From positions 30,121 through 94,120 of the forward strand of contig JANDJZ010001759.1 of assembly GCA_027943245.1 (NCBI GenBank): a stretch of 64,000 nt of DNA, read 5' to 3'. Shown piece by piece: positions 24,977 through 33,551 of this stretch. The translations under genes and the position numbers were made by a program. The notes beneath the pieces are model-generated. The model had not been told where the DNA came from, made no database searches, and worked only from the letters and a program-made list of their open reading frames with translations. Origin of the DNA: Acanthamoeba sp. SK_2022b. Lineage: Eukaryota; Discosea; Longamoebia; Acanthamoebidae. Positions within the stretch are counted from its first letter, which is position 1; every line of letters starts with the position of its first letter.

Positions 24977-26506
24977 ATGAAAGATTTACTTCTTACCCTT
25001 GATATCGGCACCGGCAGCACCCGCGCCGGGCTGGTCGCCAACACCGGGGAAATCCTTGGCTTCGCGCAGCGCGAGTACGAGCAGATCACGCCGCAGGCCG
25101 GTTGGTCGGAACAACCGCCTTCACTGTGGTGGCAGAGTGTCTGCCAGTGTACGCAGGAGCTGTACACGCGCTACGCCGAATACTGGCCGCGTATCGCCGC
25201 CGTCGGCGCCTGCGGGCAAATGCACGGCACGGTCTTGCTCGATGCCGACGGCGAGCTGGTCGTCGATCGCGCCATGCTGTGGAACGACAAACGCGCACAG
25301 CCGCAGGTGGCGCGCTTTAGCCACCAACAGCCGCCGCAGCCCTGGCTTGAACTGTTGAACAATCCCCCCACCGCCGCCTGGCCGGCGTTCAAGCTGGCCT
25401 GGCTGCGCGAGCATCACCCATCGCAGTGGGAGCGCATCGCTACGGTGTTGATGCCGAAGGATTACGTCAATTTCCGGCTCTGCGGCGTACGCGCCACCGA
25501 CTACAGCGAAGCCTCCTGCTATTACCTGATGGACAGCGCCACGCTGCAGTGGTCGCCAGAGGCGCTGCGGCAGTTCGGGCTGCGCGCCGATCAGCTGCCC
25601 GCCATCCATCTTTCCAGCGAGGTGATTGGCCACATTACGCCCGCAGCGGCACGCGTGACCGGTCTGCCGCTGGGCGTGCCGGTGGTAGCGGGCACGGCGG
25701 ATATGGCCGCTACCTTGCTCGGCTCAGGCGTCTATCAGGCTGGCATCGCCTCCGACAGCACCGGCACCTCCACGCTGCTCACCGTGGTCTCGGAACACCC
25801 GCTGCTCTCTGCCAACGTCAACAACCTGCACCTGGCCAACTCGGCCTGGGGCGGTTTTACCCTGCTCGATGCCGGTGGCGACGCCATGCGCTGGGCTCGT
25901 TCGGCGCTGAGCGCCGGCCAACTCAGCCATCAGCAGATGCTCGATATGGCGGCCGAGGTGCCGCCGGGTTCAGAGGGGCTGCTGTTCCTGCCCTACCTGA
26001 CCGGCGAGCGGCTGGCGGAACACACCAACTCGCGCGCGCAGTTCTTCGGCCTGCAGCGTAAGCATAGGCAGCCGCATCTCTACCGCGCGGTGCTGGAAGG
26101 CGTAGCGCTGGCCTCCCTGCGTAATCTGCAGCAGCTCAGGCGCCACGCACAGGAGCCGGAGGCAATGATCGCCTCCGGCGGTGGCGCACGCAGCCCGCTG
26201 TGGCTGCAGATCAAAGCCTCGGTCTATAACCTGCCGCTGCTGCAGACGCGCAACCAGGAGAACGGCACCACCGGCTGCGCGATCGTCGCCGGGGTCGGCG
26301 TCGGGCTGTTCAGCAGTTTTGCCCAGGGGGTGAGCCGCACCGTCAGCATCGAGCGCGAATTTACTCCCGATCCGCGCCAGCACGAACACTACCTGCGCTG
26401 CTTCGAGCTGTTCGAACAGCTCTACCGCCAGGCGCAGCCCCTCTACGAACAGCTTGACGTTATTAGCTCGTTCTCTTTTTCTCCGGATGAAGGAACACCG
26501 CAATGA
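24977..26506 (+). CDS. FGGY-family carbohydrate kinase (XylB-like)
   Basis: 509 residues. The N-terminal phosphate-binding motif is LTLDIGTGSTRAGLV, the xylulokinase-like CGQMHGTVLLD follows, and the C-terminal half has STGTSTLLTV, LDAGGDAMRWA and ASGGGARSPLWLQIK. FGGY kinases phosphorylate sugars such as xylulose, fuculose or erythritol; the substrate here is not readable from motifs. Start: ATG 24977 with GGGAG 8 nt upstream, in preference to GTG 24968. It overlaps the next gene by ATGA. Its product would feed the DeoC-like aldolase. Confidence 0.87.
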   Translation: MKDLLLTLDIGTGSTRAGLVANTGEILGFAQREYEQITPQAGWSEQPPSLWWQSVCQCTQELYTRYAEYWPRIAAVGACGQMHGTVLLDADGELVVDRAMLWNDKRAQPQVARFSHQQPPQPWLELLNNPPTAAWPAFKLAWLREHHPSQWERIATVLMPKDYVNFRLCGVRATDYSEASCYYLMDSATLQWSPEALRQFGLRADQLPAIHLSSEVIGHITPAAARVTGLPLGVPVVAGTADMAATLLGSGVYQAGIASDSTGTSTLLTVVSEHPLLSANVNNLHLANSAWGGFTLLDAGGDAMRWARSALSAGQLSHQQMLDMAAEVPPGSEGLLFLPYLTGERLAEHTNSRAQFFGLQRKHRQPHLYRAVLEGVALASLRNLQQLRRHAQEPEAMIASGGGARSPLWLQIKASVYNLPLLQTRNQENGTTGCAIVAGVGVGLFSSFAQGVSRTVSIEREFTPDPRQHEHYLRCFELFEQLYRQAQPLYEQLDVISSFSFSPDEGTPQ

Positions 26507-27834
26507 GCGACTCTCTGATTAACAAGGGCGACATCGCGCAGCACGCCGCGGCCGAAAGTATCGACCGCAGCGCCTATCTGCCCGCCACGCCCTGGCTGCA
26601 ACTGATGCTGGTCTGCTGCCTGTTCGCCCTGTGGGGCATGGCCGGCAACCTGAACGATATTCTGATCGCCCAGTTCAAAAAAGGCTTCGATCTGTCGGAT
26701 ACCCAAACCGCACTGGTGCAGTCGATCTTCTTCCTCGGCTACTTCGTGATGGCGCTGCCCGCCGCAGCGGTGATCAAACGCTACTCGTACAAGGTGGCGA
26801 TCGTAATCGGCCTGTGCCTGTACGCGCTCGGCTGCTTCCTGTTTATCCCGGCAGCGCAGATCATGACCTACGGTGCCTTCCTGGCCTGCCTGGGGGTGAT
26901 AGCCACCGGGCTGTCGTTCCTGGAAACCTCCGCCAATACTTACTCCAGCCTGCTGGGGCCGCTGGAAACTTCCACCCAGCGCATCAACTTCTCGCAGATC
27001 TTCAACTCGCTGGGGATCATTTTTGGCGTATTGATCGGCCAGCAGCTGGTGTTCGGCAAAAACGATCCCAGCCACGCCGAACTGCTGCAGATGCCACCGG
27101 CGGCGGCCGAAGCGGCACGCACCCAGATGGTGTCGCAGGTGGTCACACCTTATCTGATCATCGGCAGCGTGCTGATCGTGTTGGCACTGATCTTCGTGGC
27201 GGTGAAATTCCCAGCCTGCAAAACCCAACGCTCGCACCAGGGAGCGGGCAAGCCGCTGATGCAATCGCTGAAGATCCTGCTGGCACTGCCGCGCTTCCGA
27301 TTGGGAGTACTGTCGCAGTTCCTGTATGTCGGCGCGCAGGTAGGGCTGTGGAGTTTCACCATTCGTTTTGTGCAAATGATTGAACAGGGGGCAACCGAGC
27401 ATTCGGCCACCTACTGGCTGCTGGCCACGCTGGTCTGTTACTCGGCCGGCAAGGTGGTCACCACCGCGCTGATGAAAAAGTTCAGCCCGGCGCGGTTGCT
27501 CGGCGTGTTCTGTTCGGTATGCGTGCTGCTGTTGCTGCTGGCCGTCAACATCCAAAGCCTGCTGGCGGTGGTGGCGATCATGGGCGTCAACTTCTGCATG
27601 GCGCTGTGCTGGCCAACCAACTTTGGCCTGACGATCAAAGGGCTGGGCGAAGAAACTCAGGTGGCCGGTTCGATCGTGGTGATGTCGATCATCGGCGGCG
27701 CGGTGGTACCGTTAATCATGGGCATCATCTCCGATCTCAACGGCGGCGATATGCAGATCGCCTTCGCAGTACCGCTGGTCTGCTTCGCCTACGTCGCCTT
27801 CTATGGCTTCTACTGCGCGCGCAAGGGGATTTGA
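26503..27834 (+). CDS. FucP-family sugar:H+ symporter (MFS)
   Basis: 443 residues with about 12 membrane segments. FALWGMAGNLNDILIAQFKKG is the typical FucP first-helix region, LGYFVMALPAAAVIKR the loop, and LETSANTYSSLLGP the conserved helix 4-5 segment. Family members carry L-fucose or 2-deoxyribose (DeoP) with protons. Translational coupling to the kinase (ATGA overlap) puts it in the same operon. In known deoxyribose operons the kinase is PfkB-type (DeoK), so this combination with an FGGY kinase points to a different sugar. Confidence 0.87.
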   Translation: MSDSLINKGDIAQHAAAESIDRSAYLPATPWLQLMLVCCLFALWGMAGNLNDILIAQFKKGFDLSDTQTALVQSIFFLGYFVMALPAAAVIKRYSYKVAIVIGLCLYALGCFLFIPAAQIMTYGAFLACLGVIATGLSFLETSANTYSSLLGPLETSTQRINFSQIFNSLGIIFGVLIGQQLVFGKNDPSHAELLQMPPAAAEAARTQMVSQVVTPYLIIGSVLIVLALIFVAVKFPACKTQRSHQGAGKPLMQSLKILLALPRFRLGVLSQFLYVGAQVGLWSFTIRFVQMIEQGATEHSATYWLLATLVCYSAGKVVTTALMKKFSPARLLGVFCSVCVLLLLLAVNIQSLLAVVAIMGVNFCMALCWPTNFGLTIKGLGEETQVAGSIVVMSIIGGAVVPLIMGIISDLNGGDMQIAFAVPLVCFAYVAFYGFYCARKGI

Positions 27835-27835
27835 T

Positions 27836-28228
27836 ATGGCACACCGGATTAACGGGTTGATGCACGTCGGCCTGCGCTGCGCCGATATCGAACGAGCCGC
27901 CGGCTTCTATCGTTCACTCGGTTTCGAACCCCGACAAACGCTGGCGCTCGGCGGCCCCGTCGCCGTACAGTTTTTGCAGTTGGGTGAGCTAACGCTGGAG
28001 TTATACCAGCTACCTGACGAAGGGCTGACTCGCCCCGCCAGCGCCTATGGTATCGACCATATCGCTTTGCGGGTCACCGATCTGGCGGCCACGCAGCGTT
28101 GGCTGGCGGAGCTGGGGTATCCGGTGATTGAAGGGCCGACGCTGCAGCCCAGCGGTGCCAACGGCGTGCGTTATCTGATGATCGCCGGGCCGGACGGTGA
28201 GCGGGTGGAGTTCAGCCAACCGCTGTAA
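27836..28228 (+). CDS. VOC (glyoxalase/bleomycin-resistance fold) protein
   Basis: 130 residues with the paired beta-alpha-beta modules of the VOC superfamily: a first metal-ligand region MHVGLRCADIERAAGFYRSLG, a middle YGIDHIALRVTDL and a closing GPDGERVEFSQPL. His, Glu positions compatible with a metal site are present. Such proteins act as epimerases, isomerases or lyases. It begins 1 nt after the permease stop with AAGGGG upstream; an upstream start inside the permease is unlikely. As last gene of the sugar operon it may isomerise or epimerise an intermediate. Confidence 0.8.
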   Translation: MAHRINGLMHVGLRCADIERAAGFYRSLGFEPRQTLALGGPVAVQFLQLGELTLELYQLPDEGLTRPASAYGIDHIALRVTDLAATQRWLAELGYPVIEGPTLQPSGANGVRYLMIAGPDGERVEFSQPL

Positions 28229-28249
28229 TGTTTCTTCCCACATAGCACA

Positions 28250-28281
28250 AGGCCCGATGGCGGTTATAAGCCATCGGGCCT
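28250..28281. terminator. Terminator of the sugar operon
   Basis: AGGCCCGATGGC (28250-28261) and GCCATCGGGCCT (28270-28281) form a perfect 12-bp stem with an 8-nt loop. T-rich sequence follows within a few bases. Confidence 0.85.
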
Positions 28282-28300
28282 CATTCGCTTTTTTGTCAGC

Positions 28301-28462
28301 TCACGAGCCTTTACCGCCATAGCCATGCACCTTATCGGCCATCGCCTACATTTCCTTAATCACCCTACCAGGCAGCACCAAATAATCCCCAACCTCAATG
28401 GCAATACTGCAAATAATTGCATATCCATGTGTCAGCCAATAAAGAGTGAGTTTGCTTAACAT
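28301..28462 (-). pseudogene. Possible decayed small gene
   Basis: On the minus strand ATG 28462 opens 38 codons (ends VLPGRVIKEM) to TAG at 28348-28346. The same frame continues after the stop with AMADKVHGYGGKGS to a TGA at 28303-28301. The peptide reads as real protein-like sequence, but I do not recognise it and the ribosome site is poor. It may be a remnant with one nonsense codon, or chance. Confidence 0.25.
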
Positions 28463-28671
28463 TCCGAGAACACTATTTTTTCATTGATGAATATCAGGCA
28501 GGAAATAAAAAATCGTAATATCGTTCGCAAAGGCCAAAGAGTAATTCTATTAGATGAGTTTTATCTTAAATCACCAGAAAATAGCGTACACACCTAACAA
28601 AATGGCTAGTTAATGCCTAAAAACCAGCTGAGATCGCTTGCCTCTTCAGAGTTAATAGCTTTAAGATGATG

Positions 28672-28737
28672 TAAGAAAATTTTCCCTGGTGTTGGCCAAT
28701 ATTGGCAACCTGGCCCTACGCGGTCAGGTTTTTTTTT
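28672..28737 (+). ncRNA. Candidate small RNA ending in a strong terminator
   Basis: AACCTGGCC and GGTCAGGTT (28708-28731 region) form a 9-bp stem with one G-T pair, followed by a run of about nine T. This is a textbook plus-strand terminator with no gene in front of it. Just upstream GCCAATATTGGC is a perfect 12-base palindrome (28694-28705). A modest -35 TTGCCT (28638) and -10 TTTAAG (28660) could start a transcript of about 65 nt. Identity unknown; the promoter is the weak part. Confidence 0.4.
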
Positions 28738-29068
28738 GTATTTTTTATCAAAACATTACCGGGGAAGTGTATCGTCTTGACGGGTGGGAAACCAGTTAGA
28801 CTAAAGTACAGTCCCTCACTAGACCTTTATCAGTTCAGTCTGGTTATTATTTCACATCGTAGAGATCGGGACCGGTACTCTATTACTTCCTTCTCTTGAA
28901 TCACCACGGTACCAAATCAATACCGGCTGCCGCCTGTCATTTCCTGAATCGACAGAATCTATTTCCTATCCGGTATTTTCTACCTTTAGGCTTATCTCGG
29001 CTGATTTGGCTCTGCCTGGTCGCCGGCGCAGCATCCCACCGAAACGCCAACTGCGAGCTGGCTGCGCA
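28738..29068. other. Intergenic stretch downstream of the luxR-type gene
   Basis: About 330 bp between the putative small-RNA terminator and the 3' end of the LuxR-type gene. I see no credible gene; several short plus-strand frames lack ribosome sites. Confidence 0.4.
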
Positions 29069-29785
29069 TCACTCCACCGGTTTAATCAGCCGCAGCTCCA
29101 TCCCCAGGCGCACGGCATGTCGGGCATTCGTTACCCCCAACTTTTTGACTATGTTGGACATATGAAACTTGATGGTGCCGGTCTTTATGCCCAGGATCAT
29201 CGCCGTTTCCTGGTAGGTTTTACCCACGCTGGCCCAATAGAGGATTTCGTTTTCTCTGTCGGTAAAGCGGGCGTTACGCTCCAGGGATGCGGCGTTTTTT
29301 TCTGACAGTGGGGACAGCGCCAGGTACGACTCATGGATTGAGGCCAGCAATACCGAAATATCACCTTTACGATCGGTGAGTGCCCGGATGGCTTCCGCTC
29401 TCTGCTCAACGTTGAAGGCAAAGGAAAGCGTGACGAGATTGTCGTTGTAATCATGCAGCACAAAGGTATAGCCGTGCGTTACGCCAAACTCGCGGGCCTG
29501 TTCGAACAATTCGGGAAAGTGCAGCCCCGCGTCAGCCATGATTTGCTCGTCCCAGGCGAAGGGGGTCAGGCGGTTGCGGGCGGTAAGCACCACCGGATCA
29601 ATGTACTGCAACCCCTGCTCTTGATACTTTTTTACCCATTCACTCGGGTAGTTGGTAACCCCAAAGATGCAGGCAATGTCTTTTTTGGATAACACTACAT
29701 ACGCCCACAGGAGATCGCCTAACTCCCCCAACGCCGCTTCCAGGCGCTTGCCGATAATGTTGCTGAGATTATATTCATCTTCCAT
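29069..29785 (-). CDS. LuxR-family quorum-sensing regulator (solo)
   Basis: 238 residues. The N-terminal autoinducer-binding domain keeps the conserved pattern W-x3-Y in SEWVKKYQ, Asp-Pro in YIDPVV, Trp in PFAWDEQ and Gly in REFGVTHGY. The C-terminal LuxR helix-turn-helix is FTDRENEILYWASVGKTYQE to VKKLGV. Such regulators bind acyl-homoserine lactones and control transcription. No luxI-type synthase gene lies in the window, so it appears to be a solo receptor. It is divergent from the DeoR regulator across 195 bp. A GAGGGAG ribosome site precedes ATG 29785. Confidence 0.9.
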   Translation of the reverse strand: MEDEYNLSNIIGKRLEAALGELGDLLWAYVVLSKKDIACIFGVTNYPSEWVKKYQEQGLQYIDPVVLTARNRLTPFAWDEQIMADAGLHFPELFEQAREFGVTHGYTFVLHDYNDNLVTLSFAFNVEQRAEAIRALTDRKGDISVLLASIHESYLALSPLSEKNAASLERNARFTDRENEILYWASVGKTYQETAMILGIKTGTIKFHMSNIVKKLGVTNARHAVRLGMELRLIKPVE

Positions 29786-29980
29786 TGACTGTCAGCTCCC
29801 TCTGCCCAACCTACCGCTGAACTGACTATACCAAAAAGGATCGGCACGCCGTAACCTTCGCATCTTGCACGGATAACGCCCGGTGGAATATTGCCAGCGG
29901 CGGCCGGCAAGCGCTTTGCCTGCCGCCGATACGCGGGGTATATTAGCCGCACGTCCATTGTGCCTGTCAGGAGTGAATGA

Positions 29981-30745
29981 GTGAGCATGTTCGCAGAAGA
30001 GCGCCAGGAAAAACTCCTCGCCATTCTCAAGGAGAAGCGCAAGCTCTCCGTGGGGGAAATGAGCTCGCGCTTTAACGTCTCCGGCGCCACCATCCGCACC
30101 GATCTGCGCATTCTGGAAGACGCCGGTATGCTGACACGCACCCACGGCGGCGCCATTCTGCGCACCCGCGCCAGCTTCGAGGTCGGTTCCGATCAGCGTG
30201 AAGAGGTGAACCTCAGCGCCAAGGAGCAAATCGGTCAATTGGCCGCCGGCCTGGTGGAAGACGGCGACATCATCGTATTGGACACCGGCACCACCACCCT
30301 GCAGATCGCCCGCCATCTGCGCCAGCGCCGCAACCTGACCGTGGTCACCAACGATTTCATGATCGCCAAGAGTCTGGAAGACGTCGAATCTATCCAGATC
30401 ATCCTGCTGGGCGGCATCGTCAAAAAGGGTTATCACTGCGCGGTCGCCATCAACGGCCGTTCGCTGCTGGATACGCTGAACATCGACAAGGCGTTTATGG
30501 GTACCAACGCATTGTCGCTGAAACAAGGCGCCTGCGTGGCCGACATCATGCTGGCCGAAACCAAGCGCGCGATGGTGGAACATGCCAATCAGGTGATCGT
30601 GGTGTGCGATCACTCCAAGCTGAGCAACACTTCGCTGGCGCAGTTCGCCTCCCCTGCCCAGATCGACACTCTCGTGCTGGATCGCCTGCCGGAAGACGCG
30701 CAGGCCTATCAGGATGCCGGCATTGCGCTGCTAAGCGTCGGCTGA
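29981..30745 (+). CDS. DeoR/GlpR-family sugar-operon repressor
   Basis: 254 residues. An N-terminal DeoR winged helix-turn-helix (RQEKLLAILKEKRKLSVGEM, VSGATIRTDLRILE, LTRTHGGA) is followed by the DeoRC sugar-phosphate sensor domain: DTGTTTLQIAR, VVTNDF, LLGG and VVCDHSKL. Start: GTG 29981 with AGGAG 7 nt upstream; the ATG two codons later is too far from that site. It probably controls the deoC-like/FGGY/FucP operon to its left, with a phosphorylated sugar as inducer, although the luxR-type gene lies between. Confidence 0.88.
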   Translation: MSMFAEERQEKLLAILKEKRKLSVGEMSSRFNVSGATIRTDLRILEDAGMLTRTHGGAILRTRASFEVGSDQREEVNLSAKEQIGQLAAGLVEDGDIIVLDTGTTTLQIARHLRQRRNLTVVTNDFMIAKSLEDVESIQIILLGGIVKKGYHCAVAINGRSLLDTLNIDKAFMGTNALSLKQGACVADIMLAETKRAMVEHANQVIVVCDHSKLSNTSLAQFASPAQIDTLVLDRLPEDAQAYQDAGIALLSVG

Positions 30746-30781
30746 TCCCCCTGAGCGGTAATTCAGGTATAATCCCAAGGG

Positions 30782-30997
30782 GCACAGCTCGACAAGGACG
30801 CCGAGATCGCGCGTCTGGCGAAAGAGATGGGCAAGCTGGATGCGGAAATCGCTTCGATCGAAGGCAAGCTGGCGAACGAAGGCTTCGTGGCGCGCGCGCC
30901 GGAAGCGGTGGTCGCCAAAGAGCGCGATCGTCTGGCGGCCTGCAAAGAAGGCAAAGTGAAGCTGCAGGAACAGCAGGCGACCATCGCCGCGCTGTAA
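30782..30997 (+). pseudogene. valS: 5'-truncated valS (valyl-tRNA synthetase C-terminal tail)
   Basis: An open frame of 71 codons ends in TAA at 30995-30997 and reads like the ValS C-terminal coiled coil: [46 protein letters not shown]. It matches E. coli ValS from memory from the start of the tRNA-binding arm to the stop. The remaining roughly 880 residues are absent, and sequence upstream of about 30780 is unrelated. The native terminator and yjgM follow as in E. coli valS-yjgM order. A full valS must exist elsewhere, so this is a breakpoint scar or duplicated 3' end. Confidence 0.85.
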
Positions 30998-31024
30998 TCC
31001 ACCGGCTCACGCCAACGCCTGAAA

Positions 31025-31053
31025 AACAGCGGGGTCTTCCCCGCTGTTTTTTT
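31025..31053 (+). terminator. valS terminator
   Basis: CAGCGGGG and CCCCGCTG form an 8-bp stem with a TCTT loop, preceded by A-rich and followed by seven T residues. It lies 28 nt after the valS-tail stop codon. Confidence 0.92.
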
Positions 31054-31197
31054 ATCGCCGTTGCATCCGGGCCGGGTTAGATGTTATTACAAGATATTAC
31101 TGCTGCAGGGACGCCGCCGGGAAATAACCCCCGGCGCGTTTCGTGCTGCGATAAAAACGAAAAACGAACGTGGTCTCTTTCAATGGCGAGTGTAAAC

Positions 31198-31701
31198 ATG
31201 ACAACAGCAACCCCGGCGCGCCTGCTGGTGCGCCCCATCACGGCGGAAGACAATCCCGCCATTGCTCACGTCATTCGCGAAGTCTCTGCCGAGCACGGCC
31301 TGACGGCGGATAAAGGCTATACCGTCTCCGATCCCAATCTGGACGCCCTGTATCAGCTCTACAGCCTGCCGCGCAGCGCTTACTGGGTGATCGAGGTGGA
31401 CGGTCAGGTCGCCGGCGGCGGCGGCATCGCGCCGCTGCAGGGCGGCGCAGACGATATTTGCGAATTGCAGAAGATGTATTTCCTGCCGGTGTTGCGCGGC
31501 AAGGGATTGGCGAAGCGCCTGGCGCTGCAGGCGCTGGATTTCGCCCGCCAGCACGGCTTCCGCTGTTGTTACCTCGAGACCACCGCCAGCCTGACGCAGG
31601 CCGTTGCGCTGTACGAACACCTGGGCTTCGAACACATCGACCATGCGATGGGCGCCACCGGCCACGTCGATTGCGAAGTTACCATGCTGAAAACGCTGTA
31701 A
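31198..31701 (+). CDS. yjgM: YjgM-like GNAT acetyltransferase
   Basis: About 167 residues with the GNAT fold: [23 protein letters not shown] is the acetyl-CoA loop (R/Q-x-x-G-x-G/A form), then [20 protein letters not shown] and a [10 protein letters not shown] end. It matches E. coli YjgM in sequence and position next to valS. Substrate not known from sequence. Start is uncertain: 31198 (MTTATPA) best fits the family and has GGCGAG upstream; 31183 and an extension to 31081 are possible. A hairpin terminator follows. Confidence 0.85.
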   Translation: MTTATPARLLVRPITAEDNPAIAHVIREVSAEHGLTADKGYTVSDPNLDALYQLYSLPRSAYWVIEVDGQVAGGGGIAPLQGGADDICELQKMYFLPVLRGKGLAKRLALQALDFARQHGFRCCYLETTASLTQAVALYEHLGFEHIDHAMGATGHVDCEVTMLKTL

Positions 31702-31722
31702 TCGCCCCCCGCCCTCTCTATC

Positions 31723-31750
31723 ATGGCGCAGCTTGCTGCGCCATTTTATT
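31723..31750 (+). terminator. Terminator after yjgM
   Basis: ATGGCGCA and TGCGCCAT form an 8-bp stem (extendable by GC/GC) around a short loop, followed by TTTATT. Confidence 0.75.
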
Positions 31751-31844
31751 AATATCGCAATCAATCAGTAAAACTCGCTATAACGCCGTTTTTCAAGCAG
31801 ATAAACTGACGTTAAAAACCACGATGTAAATTTAATGTGAAGTT

Positions 31845-31860
31845 CGTTAATAAATTAACG
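31845..31860. promoter_or_regulatory. Inverted repeat upstream of GMC oxidoreductase
   Basis: CGTTAAT-AA-ATTAACG is a perfect 7-bp inverted repeat with a 2-bp centre, about 70 bp before the GMC gene in an AT-rich promoter region. It could be an operator; no regulator gene is adjacent. Confidence 0.35.
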
Positions 31861-31928
31861 ATCGCAAATTGACCGTTTTTCCCCCCGCGTTACTCTGCCA
31901 GTATCCCAATCGCGCACGGAGAGCTGTC

Positions 31929-33536
31929 ATGTCGGAAAACACCTTTGATTACATCATCGTCGGCGCCGGTTCTGCCGGCTGCGTACTGGCGGCGCAGCTG
32001 ATCCGCCGCACCCAGGCGCGGGTGCTGCTGCTGGAAGCCGGCGGCGACGACAATAACCTGTTCATCAAGATGCCGGCCGGGGTGGCCAAGATCATCGCCA
32101 AAAAGAGCTGGCCCTACGAGACGGAACCGGAACCGCACGCCAACAACCGCCGCATGCAGATCGCACAGGGCAAGGTGCTGGGCGGCAGCAGCTCGGTCAA
32201 CGGCATGATCTACCTGCGCGGCCAGCCGCAGGACTACGACGACTGGGCCGAACGCTACGGCTGCACCGGCTGGAGCTACCGCGAGGTGCTGCCCTACTTC
32301 AAACGCGCCGAGGCCAACGAAAGCCTGTCGGACGACTACCACGGCACCGACGGGCTGCTGCCGGTCAGCGAAAACCGCTACCGCCACCCGCTCAGCATGG
32401 CGTTTATCCGCGCCGGCCAGGAGCTGAACCTGCCCTACCGCAACGACTTCAACGGCGACAGCCAGCACGGCGTCGGTTTCTACCAAACCACCACCCACAA
32501 TGGCGAACGCGCCAGCACTGCCCGCACCTACCTGAAGGCGGTGCGCGACGAACGGCGGCTGGTGGTGAAACTGAACGCCCTGGCGCACCGGCTGACCTTC
32601 GAGGGCAACGTCGCCACCGGCGTGGTCTACAACCAGAACGGCGGCGCGGAAGTCACCGCGCGCGCCACCAAAGAGGTGATCGTCAGCGCCGGCGCGGTCG
32701 GTTCGCCGAAGCTGCTGATGCTGTCCGGCATCGGCCCGCGCGACCACCTGCAACAGCTGGGCATTGAGGTGCGGGCGGATCTGCCGGTGGGCAAAAACTT
32801 CCACGACCACCTGCACATGTCGATCAACGTCAGCACCCGCGAGCCGATCAGCCTGTTCGGCGCCGATCGCGGCCTGCAGGCGCTGAGCCACGGCGCGCAA
32901 TGGCTGGCGTTTCGCAGCGGCGTGCTCTCGTCCAACGTGCTGGAAGGCGCCGCCTTCACCGACAGCCAGGGCGACGGCCGGCCGGACGTGCAAATCCACT
33001 TCCTGCCGCTGCTGGACAGCTGGGACGACGTGCCCGGCGAGCCGCTGCCGAACATTCACGGCTTCACGCTCAAGGTCGGCTACCTGCAGCCGAAGGCGCG
33101 CGGCGAAGTGCAGCTGCGCAGCAGCAACCCGCGCGATCCGGTCAAGCTGCACGCCAACTACCTCGGCCACCCGGACGATCTGGCCGGCAGCGTGCGCGCG
33201 GTGAAGTTCGGCCTGGATTTCCTGCAAACCGCGGCGCTGAAGCCGCTGATCAAAGATCTGCTGATGCCGCAGCCGGAATGGACGCGCGACGAAGCGCAGC
33301 TGGAAGAGTTCGTACGCAACTTCTGCAAGACGGTGTATCACCCGGTGGGCAGTTGCCGCATGGGGCCGTCGCCGCAGGACGCGGTGACCGATCCGCAGCT
33401 GCGGGTGCACGGTTTTGAACAGCTGCGGGTGATCGACTGCTCGGTGATGCCGCAACTGACCAGCGGCAACACCAATGCGCCGACCATCATGCTGGCGGAA
33501 AAGGCGGTGGATCTGTTGCTGGGCGCACCGCAGTAA
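31929..33536 (+). CDS. GMC-family FAD oxidoreductase (choline dehydrogenase-like)
   Basis: 535 residues. The Rossmann FAD motif IIVGAGSAGCVLAAQL lies at the N-terminus, the GMC signature GKVLGGSSSVNGMIYLRG follows near residue 80-97, the second signature GAVGSPKLLMLSGIGP is in the middle and the C-terminal catalytic pair is in YHPVGSCRMG and NTNAPTIMLAEKA. These enzymes oxidise alcohols such as choline, polyethylene glycol or glucose. There are no betaine genes nearby, so betA should not be assumed. Start: ATG 31929 with GGAGA 6 nt upstream; the frame extends to 31869 without a ribosome site. It is convergent with miaE. Confidence 0.87.
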   Translation: MSENTFDYIIVGAGSAGCVLAAQLIRRTQARVLLLEAGGDDNNLFIKMPAGVAKIIAKKSWPYETEPEPHANNRRMQIAQGKVLGGSSSVNGMIYLRGQPQDYDDWAERYGCTGWSYREVLPYFKRAEANESLSDDYHGTDGLLPVSENRYRHPLSMAFIRAGQELNLPYRNDFNGDSQHGVGFYQTTTHNGERASTARTYLKAVRDERRLVVKLNALAHRLTFEGNVATGVVYNQNGGAEVTARATKEVIVSAGAVGSPKLLMLSGIGPRDHLQQLGIEVRADLPVGKNFHDHLHMSINVSTREPISLFGADRGLQALSHGAQWLAFRSGVLSSNVLEGAAFTDSQGDGRPDVQIHFLPLLDSWDDVPGEPLPNIHGFTLKVGYLQPKARGEVQLRSSNPRDPVKLHANYLGHPDDLAGSVRAVKFGLDFLQTAALKPLIKDLLMPQPEWTRDEAQLEEFVRNFCKTVYHPVGSCRMGPSPQDAVTDPQLRVHGFEQLRVIDCSVMPQLTSGNTNAPTIMLAEKAVDLLLGAPQ

Positions 33537-33551
33537 GGGCGCGCCTAAACC

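Noticed and set aside
28708..28731. lux box-like ACCTG...CAGGT near the luxR-type gene
   Set aside because: The half-sites are 12 bp apart instead of 10 and are followed by nine T; the element is better explained as a terminator stem.
31929..33536. betA (choline dehydrogenase)
   Set aside because: The GMC fold is clear but no betB, betI or betT neighbours exist, and many GMC enzymes look alike; substrate left open.
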